This document shows, in pieces, positions 8,205 through 16,612 of a stretch of 64,000 nt of DNA (position 1 is its first letter; each line of letters opens with the position of its first letter). The DNA comes from JACKII01 sp041687435 (GTDB lineage: Bacteria > Pseudomonadota > Alphaproteobacteria > Bin95). The stretch spans positions 1 through 64,000 of the forward strand of contig JAWLBX010000007.1 in the NCBI GenBank assembly GCA_041687435.1, read 5' to 3'. The notes below the pieces were generated by a model that was not told the origin of the DNA, ran no database searches, and saw only the letters and a program-made list of their open reading frames with translations. Both the position numbers and the translations under genes were made by a program.

Positions 8205-9245
8205 ATGAAGCTAGGGCTGCTGCTGGGGTATTCCGGCGCGTCGATGGATGTCGGCATGGACAAGGTTTTGGAGGCGGAGGGCCTCGGCTTCGACTCGATC
8301 TGGACGTCGGAGGCCTGGGGCTCCGACGCTATCACGCCGGCGGCCTGGGTGCTGGCGCAGACCAGCAAAATCAAGGTCGGCACCGCGATCTGCCAGATGC
8401 AATCCCGCACGCCGGCTCTGGCTGCCATGACGGCAATGACCCTCAACGCCATGAGCGGCGGCCGGTTCATTCTGGGCATCGGCGCATCCGGCCCGCAGGT
8501 GATCGAGGGGTGGCACGGCGTGCCCTACGGCAAGCCGCTGAAGCGGACCAAGGAATACATCGAGATTATCCGCAAGATTCTGGAACGCAAGGGCGCGCTG
8601 GAATACGAGGGCGAGCACTACCAGATCCCTTACACCGGCCCAGGTTCGACCGGCCTCGGCAAGCCGCTGCGGTCCATCCTGCACGGCGACCCGGCAATGA
8701 AGATCTATTCCGCCAGCTTCTCCCCCAAGGGGGTGGAGAATGCGGCGGAAGTCGCAGACGGCATCTTCCCGATCTTCATGTCTCCGGAGAAGTTCCACCT
8801 GTTCGAGGAGCCGCTGAACAAGGGCTTTGCCAAGACACCGGGCAAGTCCCTCCAGAACTTTGACATTCTACCGTTTGTCGAATGCGAGATGGGCGACGAT
8901 CTGGACGCCTGCCGCAAGCCGATCAAGGAGCACATGGGCTTCTACATCGGCGGCATGGGCTCGCGCGAAAAGAACTTCTACAACGATTATTGCAAGATGC
9001 TCGGCTACGAGGATGCGGCGGTGGAGATTCAGGACAAATTCCTGGGTCGTGACCGAGCCGGTGCCGCCGCTGCCGTACCGGATGCGTTGGTGGACGAGGT
9101 GGCGCTGGTCGGCCCGAAGGAGCGGATCAAGGAGCGCCTGCAGGATTGGAAGGCCGCCGCGAAGGAGCGCAAGGTGGACAGCATGCTGCTGCGCGGCACC
9201 ACGAGCGTCGAGGCCATGCGCGTGGTAGCGGAGGAGGTGCTGTAG
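8205..9245 (+). CDS. LLM-class flavin/F420-dependent oxidoreductase
   Basis: A 346-aa luciferase-like monooxygenase-fold protein: N-terminal MKLGLLLGYSG strand, then GFDSIWTSEAWGSDAITPAAWVLA, KVGTAICQMQSRTP and RFILGIGASGPQVIEGWHG, which are the TIM-barrel signatures of the family often annotated as F420-dependent. It oxidises or reduces a small organic substrate with FMN or F420; which cofactor cannot be told from sequence. The start at 8205 has GGAG 9 nt upstream; the longer frame to 8133 has none. It is a paralogue of the gene at 10345-11400 (same opening GYSGA, TPAN/TPAL and GMGSREKNF/GMGHRDKNF blocks), and a dehalogenase-like hydrolase lies between them. Confidence 0.85.
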   Translation: MKLGLLLGYSGASMDVGMDKVLEAEGLGFDSIWTSEAWGSDAITPAAWVLAQTSKIKVGTAICQMQSRTPALAAMTAMTLNAMSGGRFILGIGASGPQVIEGWHGVPYGKPLKRTKEYIEIIRKILERKGALEYEGEHYQIPYTGPGSTGLGKPLRSILHGDPAMKIYSASFSPKGVENAAEVADGIFPIFMSPEKFHLFEEPLNKGFAKTPGKSLQNFDILPFVECEMGDDLDACRKPIKEHMGFYIGGMGSREKNFYNDYCKMLGYEDAAVEIQDKFLGRDRAGAAAAVPDALVDEVALVGPKERIKERLQDWKAAAKERKVDSMLLRGTTSVEAMRVVAEEVL

Positions 9246-9252
9246 GCGGCAG

Positions 9253-9347
9253 CCGTCATTGCGAGGCGGAGCCGAAGCAATCCAGCTTTGGACCATTTGG
9301 TGAAAACTCTGGATTGCTTCGCCCGCTTCGCGGACTCGCAAAGACGG
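9253..9347. repeat. REP-like imperfect inverted repeat, about 95 bp
   Basis: The left arm CCGTCATTGCGAG...GAAGCAATCCAG (9253-9285) is mirrored by CTGGATTGCTTCG...CTCGCAAAGACGG (9309-9347), so the segment can form a long cruciform with a loop near 9286-9308. The core CGTCATTGCGAG / GAAGCAATCC is a widespread dispersed intergenic repeat sequence in bacteria. I saw no second copy in this window. The right end runs into the ribosome-binding region (GGAGA 9346-9350) of the next gene, so folding could affect its translation. Confidence 0.75.
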
Positions 9348-9355
9348 AGAGTATC

Positions 9356-10234
9356 ATGCTTCCAAACTTCACATCCCAGACCATCGCCATCGGCGAGAGC
9401 GAGCTTTACGTCCGCACCGGCGGCAGCGGCCCGCCGCTGTTGCTGCTGCACGGCTACCCGCAAACCGGCGCCATGTGGTACCGTGTTGCGGGCGAACTGG
9501 CGGCGCATTTTTCGCTGGTGATCCCAGACCTGCCAGGATACGGCCGCAGCACAGGCCCCGCCTGCGATCCAGACTTCCGCGCCTATTCCAAGCGCACAAC
9601 GGCGCAGACCATGGCCGATCTGATGGCGCATCTGGGACACCGGCAATTCAACCTTGCCGGCCATGACCGCGGCGCCCGGGTGGCCTTCAGGCTTTGCCTG
9701 GATCACCCCGAAAGGGTCGAGAAATACGCGGCACTGGATATCATTCCGACGCTGGACATGTGGGAAGGGTTGAACGCGGATAAGGCCCTGGCAGGCTATC
9801 ACTGGCAGTTTCTCGCTGTCCCCGCGCCAGTGCCGGAAAAGCTGATCGGCAGCAATCCGGATATGTATCTGGAACATCTGCTCCGCCGGTGGGCCGGCAA
9901 TTACGATGCGCTGACACCAGATGCCTTGGCGGACTACCGTGAGGCTTTTCGCAACCCGGAGGTCATCCATGCCACCTGCAACGACTACCGTGCCGGAGCC
10001 TCCGTTGATCGGGCGGATGACCTGGTAAGTCGCGAGGCAGGGGCGAAAATCGCCTGCCCTGTTATGGTGATCTGGGGCCAAGGTTATCTGAACCGCCGCG
10101 CCGGCTCGCCTGCCGAAGTCTGGCGCCGCTGGGCAGAACAAGTCTCCGAAACGCCGCTGCCGTGCGGTCACTTCGTAGCCGAGGAACAGCCTGGCAAGTG
10201 CGCCGCGGCAATGCTGGCATTCTTCAAATCCTGA
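9356..10234 (+). CDS. alpha/beta hydrolase, haloacetate (fluoroacetate) dehalogenase-like
   Basis: 292 aa. Residues expected of fluoroacetate dehalogenases are all present: nucleophile D104 with R105 and R108 in GHDRGAR, D128 in the LDIIPT strand, H149-W150 in YHWQFLAVPAP, Y211 in NDYRAG, and the general-base H272 in CGHFVAEEQP. By comparison from memory with the Rhodopseudomonas palustris enzyme these match nucleophile, halide-pocket and base positions one for one. The reaction would be hydrolytic removal of halide from a short haloacid. Epoxide hydrolases share the fold, but the HW...Y halide pocket favours dehalogenation. GGAGA precedes the ATG and overlaps the inverted repeat at 9253-9347. 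Flanked by two luciferase-like oxidoreductase genes on the same strand. Confidence 0.8.
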   Translation: MLPNFTSQTIAIGESELYVRTGGSGPPLLLLHGYPQTGAMWYRVAGELAAHFSLVIPDLPGYGRSTGPACDPDFRAYSKRTTAQTMADLMAHLGHRQFNLAGHDRGARVAFRLCLDHPERVEKYAALDIIPTLDMWEGLNADKALAGYHWQFLAVPAPVPEKLIGSNPDMYLEHLLRRWAGNYDALTPDALADYREAFRNPEVIHATCNDYRAGASVDRADDLVSREAGAKIACPVMVIWGQGYLNRRAGSPAEVWRRWAEQVSETPLPCGHFVAEEQPGKCAAAMLAFFKS

Positions 10235-10344
10235 TCGCCCTGCCACTGCGACCAAAGCCGCACGTCCTTCTACTCCGGTTGGCGTTCTTGTTGTAGGGTT
10301 TGGCTTCAGACCAAACCCTGCCAGCGATACAAGGAAACGCTTCC

Positions 10345-11400
10345 ATGAAACTCGGTCTCTCCATCGGTTATTCCGGTGCAGAAATGAACCTGCCGGTCGA
10401 GCGCGTGCAGCTTGCCGAACGCCTGGGCTATGACAGCGTCTGGACGGCGGAGGCCTATGGTTCCGACGCAGTCACACCGCTAGCATACCTCGCCGCCAAA
10501 ACGGAAAAGATCAAGCTCGGCACCGGCATCATGCAGCTGGCGGCGCGCACGCCTGCCAATGCCGCCATGTGCGCCGGCACCGTCGATGCCATGGCCGGGG
10601 GCGGACGTTTCATCATGGGCCTGGGAGTCAGCGGCCCGCAGATCGTCGAAGGCTGGTATGGGCAGCCGTGGGGTCGTCCCTATTACCGGATCAAGGATTA
10701 TGTCGAAATCTGCCGCAAGATCTGGCGCCGGGAGGAACCGGTTACCCATGACGGCAAGGAGATCAGCCTGCCCTATACGGGCGAGGGCGCAATGGGCATC
10801 GGCAAGCCGCTGAAATCCATCCTGCACATGAACCCGAACATCCCGATCTTTATCGGTTCGGGCAAGGAGGCTTCCGTGCGCCTGACCGGCGAAATTGCCG
10901 ACGGCTGGCTGCCATTGGGGTTCGTTCCGGGCTCGCTCGACGAATACAAACCCTGGCTGGAGCAAGGCTTTGAGCGGGCGAAAAAGAAGGGCGTGGACAA
11001 AGGCTGGCACAATTTCGAAATCCACGCGGGCGTTTTTGTTGATGTCGATTCGGACGTAAAGGCCGCCATAGACCGTCTGAAACCGCGTGAGGCGCTTTAC
11101 GTCGGCGGCATGGGCCATCGGGACAAGAACTTCCACAACGACCTGATGTGCCGCCGCGGCTTTGCCGATGCCGCCGCCCGGGTTCAGGAACTCTACCTCG
11201 CCGGTCGCAAGAAAGAGGCCGAGGAAGCGGTACCCGACGAGTGGATCGACCTGAAATCCCTGATGGGCCCGCCAGCGCGGATCAAGGAACGCTACAAGAA
11301 CTGGGAGGAATGCGGCGCGACCTCTCTGACAGTGCGCAGTGCGCAGGAAGAAGCAATCCACGTCATGGCCGAAGCCGCACGTCTGAACATGCCACGCTGA
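10345..11400 (+). CDS. LLM-class flavin/F420-dependent oxidoreductase, paralogue
   Basis: 351 aa, same family as the product of 8205-9245 and clearly paralogous: MKLGLSIGYSGAEMN, GYDSVWTAEAYGSDAVTPLAYLA, RFIMGLGVSGPQIVEGWYG and the late YVGGMGHRDKNFHNDL block. Start at 10345 is chosen because AAGGA lies 9 nt upstream and the protein then begins as the paralogue does; an upstream frame to 10300 is probably leader. Luciferase-fold TIM barrel; cofactor FMN or F420 undecided, substrate unknown. A strong terminator (11427-11464) closes the group with the hydrolase. Confidence 0.85.
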   Translation: MKLGLSIGYSGAEMNLPVERVQLAERLGYDSVWTAEAYGSDAVTPLAYLAAKTEKIKLGTGIMQLAARTPANAAMCAGTVDAMAGGGRFIMGLGVSGPQIVEGWYGQPWGRPYYRIKDYVEICRKIWRREEPVTHDGKEISLPYTGEGAMGIGKPLKSILHMNPNIPIFIGSGKEASVRLTGEIADGWLPLGFVPGSLDEYKPWLEQGFERAKKKGVDKGWHNFEIHAGVFVDVDSDVKAAIDRLKPREALYVGGMGHRDKNFHNDLMCRRGFADAAARVQELYLAGRKKEAEEAVPDEWIDLKSLMGPPARIKERYKNWEECGATSLTVRSAQEEAIHVMAEAARLNMPR

Positions 11401-11426
11401 GCTCCATTCGGTTTTGAATTTCCGGT

Positions 11427-11464
11427 CGGGGCCGGGCCAGATTATGGCTCGGCCCCGTATTTTT
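11427..11464 (+). terminator. intrinsic terminator
   Basis: CGGGGCCGGGCC (11427-11438) pairs with GGCTCGGCCCCG (11446-11457), 12 pairs with one G-U, around a 7-nt loop, followed by TATTTTT. Ends the unit finishing at 11400. Confidence 0.85.
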
Positions 11465-11777
11465 CAGCCTTGTTTGACTCTGATTCGATCCAGATAGGCC
11501 AAAATCCGGCCTCCCGGTCCCGTCATTCGATATCGGGGAAAATTCAAAATTTTTGCAATTTTTCAGAATATTGAGCGGGTAGCCTTCGCAGCCGCAACGT
11601 GCATTTCCCTCGCGTTCTATCAATTTTTCACCCATACTTTACTGGCAGAGCAGGGTTTTCGCGCCCATCTGATTGAGATCATGGGACGTATAGAGCCCCG
11701 AGAGAGGAAACGCCAATGGGAGGGTTGGAACCGGTCTAGCGAAGCGCGCGCCAATGGTGCCGCTTGGAGGTGACAGA
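11465..11777. other. non-coding leader region upstream of prkA
   Basis: About 310 bp without a convincing gene. The left part is AT-rich (AATTCAAAATTTTTGCAAT around 11545) and the right part carries the strong GGAGG of prkA at 11766-11770. No promoter could be assigned with confidence; control by a general-stress sigma factor would be expected from the operon's role in other bacteria. Confidence 0.5.
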
Positions 11778-13712
11778 ATGGACATTTTTGAGACCTACGC
11801 CGAAGGCTATGCACAGCGAGCCCAGGAGGAGATGTCTTTGCAAGACTATCTCCAAGGCTGCCGGTCCGATCCGTTGTTCTATGCCTCGGCCGCCGAACGG
11901 ATGGTGGCCGCGATCGGCGAGCCTGAACTGATAGATACCTCGCAGGACCCGCGCCTGGGGCGGATTTTCCAGAACCGGACGATCAAACGCTATCCGGCCT
12001 TTTCCGAATTCTATGGCATGGAGGACACGATCGAACGGATCGTCGGGTACTTCCGCTATGCCGCACAGGGGCTGGAGGAGCGCAAGCAGATCCTCTACCT
12101 GCTGGGTCCGGTCGGTGGCGGCAAATCCACCCTGGCCGAGAAGCTCAAGCGCCTGATGGAGGAATATCCGGTTTACGTTCTGAAAGCCGGGGACCAAATA
12201 AGCCCAATTTACGAATCGCCCCTTGGCCTGTTCGATCCGGAACGGCATGGCCAATTGCTGGAAGAGAAATACGGCATCCCGCCCCGCCGCATCACCGGCC
12301 TGATGAGCCCATGGGCGGTCAAACGCCTGGACGAATTCGGCGGTGATATCTCGCGCTTCAAGGTGGTGCGAATGATGCCGTCCAAGCTGCGGCAGGTCTG
12401 CATCGCCAAAACCGAGCCTGGCGACGAGAACAACCAGGACATCTCCGCCCTGGTCGGCAAGCTCGATATCCGCAAGCTCGAGCATTACAGCCAGGCCGAC
12501 CCAGACGCCTACAGCTATTCCGGCGGCCTCAACTGCTCGACCCAGGGCCTGCTGGAATTCGTCGAGATGTTCAAGGCGCCGATCAAGGTGCTGCACCCGC
12601 TGCTGACGGCAACGCAGGAAGGCAACTACACCGGTACCGAAAGCTTCGGCGCCATGCCGTTCCAGGGCGTCATCCTCGCCCATTCGAACGAGGCGGAATG
12701 GCAGCAATTCCGCAATAACAAGAACAACGAGGCCTTCCTGGATCGCATCTGCGTGGTCAAGGTGCCCTACTGCCTGCGGGTTACGGAAGAGGCCAAGATT
12801 TACGAGAAACTGCTGCGCGAGAGCGAGTTGGCGAACGCCAGTTGCTCGCCGGAAACCCTGACCATCCTGGCGCGTTTTTCCGTCCTGTCGCGGCTGAAAA
12901 CGCACGAAAACTCCAACATGTACTCAAAAATGCGCGTCTATGACGGCGAATCGTTGCGCGACAGAGACCCGAAAGCAAAGTCGGTCAATGAATATCGCGA
13001 GGCCGCCGGGGTTGACGAGGGCATGACCGGCATTTCCACCCGCTTTGCCTTCAAGGTCCTGTCTGAAACCTTCAACTTCGACTCCAACGAGGTCGCCGCC
13101 GATCCGGTCCATCTGATGTACGTAATCGAGCAGGCGGTGAAGCGGGAACAGTTCCCGGCTGATGTGGAGAGCCGGTATCTGGAATACTTGAAGGCTGAAC
13201 TGGCGCCGCGTTATGCGGAGTTTATCGGCAACGAAATCCAGAAAGCCTACCTGGAAAGCTATGGCGAATACGGCCAGAACCTGTTCGACCGATACATCGC
13301 TTATGCCGATGCCTGGATCGAGGATCAGGATTACAAGGATCCGGATACGGGCCAGATTCTCGACCGGGCCGTGCTGGACGCTGAGCTGGCCAAGATCGAA
13401 AAGCCGGCCGGTGTCGCCAATCCGAAGGATTTCCGCAACGAGGTGGTCAAATTCGCGCTCAGGGCCCGCGCCAACAACGACGGCCGCAACCCGCGCTGGA
13501 CCTCTTACGAGAAACTGCGGGATGTGATCGAAAAGCGGATGTTCGGTCAGGTGGAAGACCTCTTGCCGGTCATCTCCTTCGGTTCCAAAAAGGACAGTGA
13601 AACCGACAAAAAACACCAGGAGTTCGTCGACCGGATGGCCGACCGCGGTTACACCCCGCGGCAGGTGCGCCGCCTGGTCGAGTGGTACATGCGCGTGAAC
13701 AAGGCAGGCTGA
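11778..13712 (+). CDS. prkA: PrkA family serine protein kinase
   Basis: 644 aa, normal for PrkA/YeaG. The N-terminal AAA+ part carries Walker A GPVGGGKST at residues 110-118 and the FYGMEDTIERIV block before it; the C-terminal part is the PrkA kinase-like domain (NRTIKRYPAFSEF, KDFRNEVVKFALRARANN, EKLRDVIEKRMFGQ). GGAGG lies 7 nt upstream of the ATG at 11778, excluding a frame extension to 11754. First gene of prkA-yeaH-spoVR, conserved from E. coli (yeaG-yeaH-ycgB) to Bacillus and linked to stationary phase, nitrogen starvation and sporulation. The physiological substrate is not settled in any organism; recent work favours an AAA+ protease-like role in some species. Confidence 0.95.
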   Translation: MDIFETYAEGYAQRAQEEMSLQDYLQGCRSDPLFYASAAERMVAAIGEPELIDTSQDPRLGRIFQNRTIKRYPAFSEFYGMEDTIERIVGYFRYAAQGLEERKQILYLLGPVGGGKSTLAEKLKRLMEEYPVYVLKAGDQISPIYESPLGLFDPERHGQLLEEKYGIPPRRITGLMSPWAVKRLDEFGGDISRFKVVRMMPSKLRQVCIAKTEPGDENNQDISALVGKLDIRKLEHYSQADPDAYSYSGGLNCSTQGLLEFVEMFKAPIKVLHPLLTATQEGNYTGTESFGAMPFQGVILAHSNEAEWQQFRNNKNNEAFLDRICVVKVPYCLRVTEEAKIYEKLLRESELANASCSPETLTILARFSVLSRLKTHENSNMYSKMRVYDGESLRDRDPKAKSVNEYREAAGVDEGMTGISTRFAFKVLSETFNFDSNEVAADPVHLMYVIEQAVKREQFPADVESRYLEYLKAELAPRYAEFIGNEIQKAYLESYGEYGQNLFDRYIAYADAWIEDQDYKDPDTGQILDRAVLDAELAKIEKPAGVANPKDFRNEVVKFALRARANNDGRNPRWTSYEKLRDVIEKRMFGQVEDLLPVISFGSKKDSETDKKHQEFVDRMADRGYTPRQVRRLVEWYMRVNKAG

Positions 13713-13737
13713 ACGCCTGCCAGAAAGTAGGGCCTTT

Positions 13738-15036
13738 ATGCGCCACTTCATCGACCGCCGCCTGAACCCCAAGGACAAGAATCTGGGCAACCGGCAACGG
13801 TTTATCCGCCGGGCCAAAGAGCAAATCCGGCTGAAAATCCACGACTCCATTCACGGCCGGAAGATTGCAGACGTCGATTCGGGCGAGACCATTTCGATCC
13901 CGACCCGCTCCATTCATGAACCGCACTTCCGGCACAGCCGGCAAGGCGGCTTCCGCGAGGGAGTTATGGGCGGCAACAAGGAGTTCTCGTCCGGCGACCG
14001 CATCCGCAAACCTCCCGCAAGCGGCGGCAATGGCCAGGGCAAGGAGGGCGCCGACAGTGGTGAGGGCGATGATGATTTCCAGTTTGCCCTGACGCGGGAT
14101 GAATTTCTGGATCTGTTCTTCGAGGATCTTGAACTGCCGGATCTCGTCAAAAAAGACCTGCAGGAAATGAACGCAACCAAGCCGCAGCGTGCCGGCTTTA
14201 CCACCGCCGGCACGCCGACGCGGCTCGCCATCCGCCGGACCATGCGCAATTCCCTTGGCCGTCGCTTGGTTCTGCACCGCCCGGCCGAAGCCGAATTGAA
14301 GGAGGTGGAGGCGGAGATTGCCCGGATCGAGGCGGAGGAAGACGAGGATTATCCAGGCCTGGAAGCCCTCTATGCTCGGCAGGAAGCGCTATCGACCAAG
14401 CGCCGGCTGGTGGCCTTCATCGATCCGCTCGACATTCGCTACCGCAATTACCAGCCACGGCCGCAGCCGAATACGAAGGCGGTGATGTTTTGCCTGATGG
14501 ATGTCTCCGGCTCCATGGGCGAACGCGAGAAAGACTTGGCCAAACGCTTTTTCATCCTGCTGCACCTGTTTCTGCGCCGCCGGTATGACCGCATCGAGTT
14601 GGTCTTCATCCGGCATACGCACGAAGCGAGCGTGGTGGATGAGGACACATTCTTCTATAGCCGGCAAACGGGCGGCACTGTCGTATCGACGGCGATTCAA
14701 GAAATGCTGAAGGAAATCGCGGACAAATACCCGGCAAACGAATGGAATATCTACGCAGCGCAAGCATCTGACGGTGAGAATTTCGCTGGCGATAGTGATT
14801 ATTGCGCGAAGCTGCTGCTGGATAAGGTGATGCCGCAAATCCAGTATTACGCCTATGTGGAAATCCTGGACGAGCGGGAGATCGAATTATTCGCCAATCC
14901 GCAAGTTGGTGCCGCGCTCTGGCGGTCCTACCGCGGTGTTGCCGCGCGCCACGACAACTTTGCTATGAAACGGGTCGGCCGCGCCGCAGATATCTACCCC
15001 GTATTCCGTGAACTGTTCGCCAGGAAGGAGGGGTAG
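13738..15036 (+). CDS. yeaH: YeaH/YhbH family protein (DUF444)
   Basis: 432 aa, UPF0229/DUF444. Starts MRHFIDRRLNPKDKNLGNRQRF, the family's standard opening, with a basic, glycine-rich middle and a VWA-like C-terminal half containing MDVSGSMGEREKD, the metal-ion-dependent adhesion motif. Lies 25 nt after prkA and 6 nt before spoVR, so it is in the same operon. Molecular function is unknown; genetic work in other species places it in the same pathway as PrkA and SpoVR. Confidence 0.93.
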   Translation: MRHFIDRRLNPKDKNLGNRQRFIRRAKEQIRLKIHDSIHGRKIADVDSGETISIPTRSIHEPHFRHSRQGGFREGVMGGNKEFSSGDRIRKPPASGGNGQGKEGADSGEGDDDFQFALTRDEFLDLFFEDLELPDLVKKDLQEMNATKPQRAGFTTAGTPTRLAIRRTMRNSLGRRLVLHRPAEAELKEVEAEIARIEAEEDEDYPGLEALYARQEALSTKRRLVAFIDPLDIRYRNYQPRPQPNTKAVMFCLMDVSGSMGEREKDLAKRFFILLHLFLRRRYDRIELVFIRHTHEASVVDEDTFFYSRQTGGTVVSTAIQEMLKEIADKYPANEWNIYAAQASDGENFAGDSDYCAKLLLDKVMPQIQYYAYVEILDEREIELFANPQVGAALWRSYRGVAARHDNFAMKRVGRAADIYPVFRELFARKEG

Positions 15037-15042
15037 CAGCTC

Positions 15043-16599
15043 ATGACCGTAGCCGCTCCGGCCGTCCGGCGTGCCGAACCGCTGTTCGAAGGGACCGAGT
15101 GGACCTTCGACCTGCTTCAGCGTCTCTACGAGGAAATCGAGATCGTTGCGCTGGAGGATTTGGGTCTCAGTGTTTATCCGAACCAGCTGGAAATCATTTC
15201 TTCCGAGCAGATGCTGGATGCCTACGCCTCGCTCGGCATGCCGATCCTTTATCGGCACTGGTCGTTCGGCAAACGCTTCGCCCGCGATCAGAAAATGTAC
15301 CAGAAGGGGCTGACCGGCCTTGCGTATGAGATCGTCATCAACTCCAACCCCTGCATCTCCTACAATATGGAGGACAACAGCGCGGCCCTGCACACGCTGG
15401 TGATGGCACATGCTGCGTTCGGGCATAACCACTTCTTCAAGAACAATTATCTGTTCCGAGAATGGACCGATGCCGAATCCATCCTGGATTTCCTCGACTA
15501 CGCCCGCCGGTTCGTCGGTGCGTGCGAGGAGCGCTATGGCCAGTTGGAGGTCGAGGCGGTGCTCGATGCCGCGCACGCGCTGATGGATCACGGCGTGTTC
15601 CGCTACCATCGCCGGCCGGAACCGACGCAGAAGGAATTGCAGGAACGCCGGCGCCGTATCGCGGAAGAGCAGGAGCGTTCCTATAACGACCTTTGGCGCA
15701 CGGTGCCCCGCGATCCCTCGCGGCCGGAGCCAACGCTTGCCGAAATTGAAGCCCGGGAGCGCAAAAAGGCGCTGCACCTGCCGGAGGAAAACCTGCTCTA
15801 CTTCCTGGAGTTGCACAGCCCCAGCCTGAAGGATTGGCAGCGGGAGCTGCTGTCGATCGTCCGCCAGCTGGCACAATATTTCTATCCGCAGCGGCAAACG
15901 AAGGTGATGAACGAGGGCTGCGCAACATTCGTGCATCACCATATCGTCAACGCGCTATACGATAAGGGCCTGTTGGGTGAGGGCGCGATGCTGGAAATCC
16001 TGCATTCGCATTCCAGCGTCGTGTTCCAGCCCGCTTTCGACGACCCGCGCTATTCCGGCCTGAACCCCTATGCGCTCGGCTTCAACATGATGAGCGACAT
16101 CAAGCGCATCGTCACCGAGCCAAAAGACGAGGACCGGGAATGGTTCCCGGATCTGGCCGGAACCGGCGATTGGCGGGCCGCACTGAAACATGCCTGGGCG
16201 AACTACCGCGACGAAAGTTTCATTCAGCAGTATCTGAGCCCGAAGCTGATCCGCGACATGCGGCTGTTCGTGCTATCCGACGAGTCAGAAGAGGCGTTCT
16301 ACCGCGTCGCCGACATTCACGACGAACGCGGCTACCGTCACGTCCGCCAATCCTTGGCGAGAACCTACGACCCTGGCACCGCCGACCCGGACCTTCAGGT
16401 GGTCGATGCCGACATGCGGGGCGACCGTATTCTGCGCGTCCAGCACACCGTCCGCGATGGCATCCCTTTGGACGACAAAGACCGCGGCCTGGCGCTGAAA
16501 CACCTCCAGCACCTGTGGGGCTATGGGGTGTCGCTTGCCGCGGTGGATCGGGATTCCGGCGCCGTGTTGGCTGAGAGTTTCGAGGCTGGGGAGGGGTGA
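15043..16599 (+). CDS. spoVR: SpoVR family protein
   Basis: 518 aa, the normal length. Family hallmarks include MPILYRHWSFGKRFARD, ELVINSNPCISY-like (EIVINSNPCISYNMEDN), the histidine-rich HAAFGHNHFFKNNYLF, and KVMNEGCATFVHHHIVNALYDKG with possible metal-binding histidines. Last gene of the prkA-yeaH-spoVR operon and separated from yeaH by 6 nt. In Bacillus SpoVR affects spore cortex; in non-sporulating proteobacteria the role is unresolved. Its stop codon is part of a palindrome shared with the convergent aminotransferase gene. Confidence 0.93.
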   Translation: MTVAAPAVRRAEPLFEGTEWTFDLLQRLYEEIEIVALEDLGLSVYPNQLEIISSEQMLDAYASLGMPILYRHWSFGKRFARDQKMYQKGLTGLAYEIVINSNPCISYNMEDNSAALHTLVMAHAAFGHNHFFKNNYLFREWTDAESILDFLDYARRFVGACEERYGQLEVEAVLDAAHALMDHGVFRYHRRPEPTQKELQERRRRIAEEQERSYNDLWRTVPRDPSRPEPTLAEIEARERKKALHLPEENLLYFLELHSPSLKDWQRELLSIVRQLAQYFYPQRQTKVMNEGCATFVHHHIVNALYDKGLLGEGAMLEILHSHSSVVFQPAFDDPRYSGLNPYALGFNMMSDIKRIVTEPKDEDREWFPDLAGTGDWRAALKHAWANYRDESFIQQYLSPKLIRDMRLFVLSDESEEAFYRVADIHDERGYRHVRQSLARTYDPGTADPDLQVVDADMRGDRILRVQHTVRDGIPLDDKDRGLALKHLQHLWGYGVSLAAVDRDSGAVLAESFEAGEG

Positions 16600-16612
16600 G
16601 GCGGCCGCCTCA
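16597..16612. other. 16-bp perfect palindrome spanning two convergent stop codons
   Basis: TGAGGCGGCCGCCTCA is fully self-complementary and contains the TGA of spoVR at its left end and the TGA of the aminotransferase gene (read on the minus strand) at its right end. With no loop or T-run it is a poor intrinsic terminator, but it is the only structure between the two genes. Confidence 0.6.

Noticed and set aside
11680..11700. FNR-like string CTGATTGAGATCATGG upstream of prkA
   Set aside because: The two halves lack the four-base spacer required for an FNR box.
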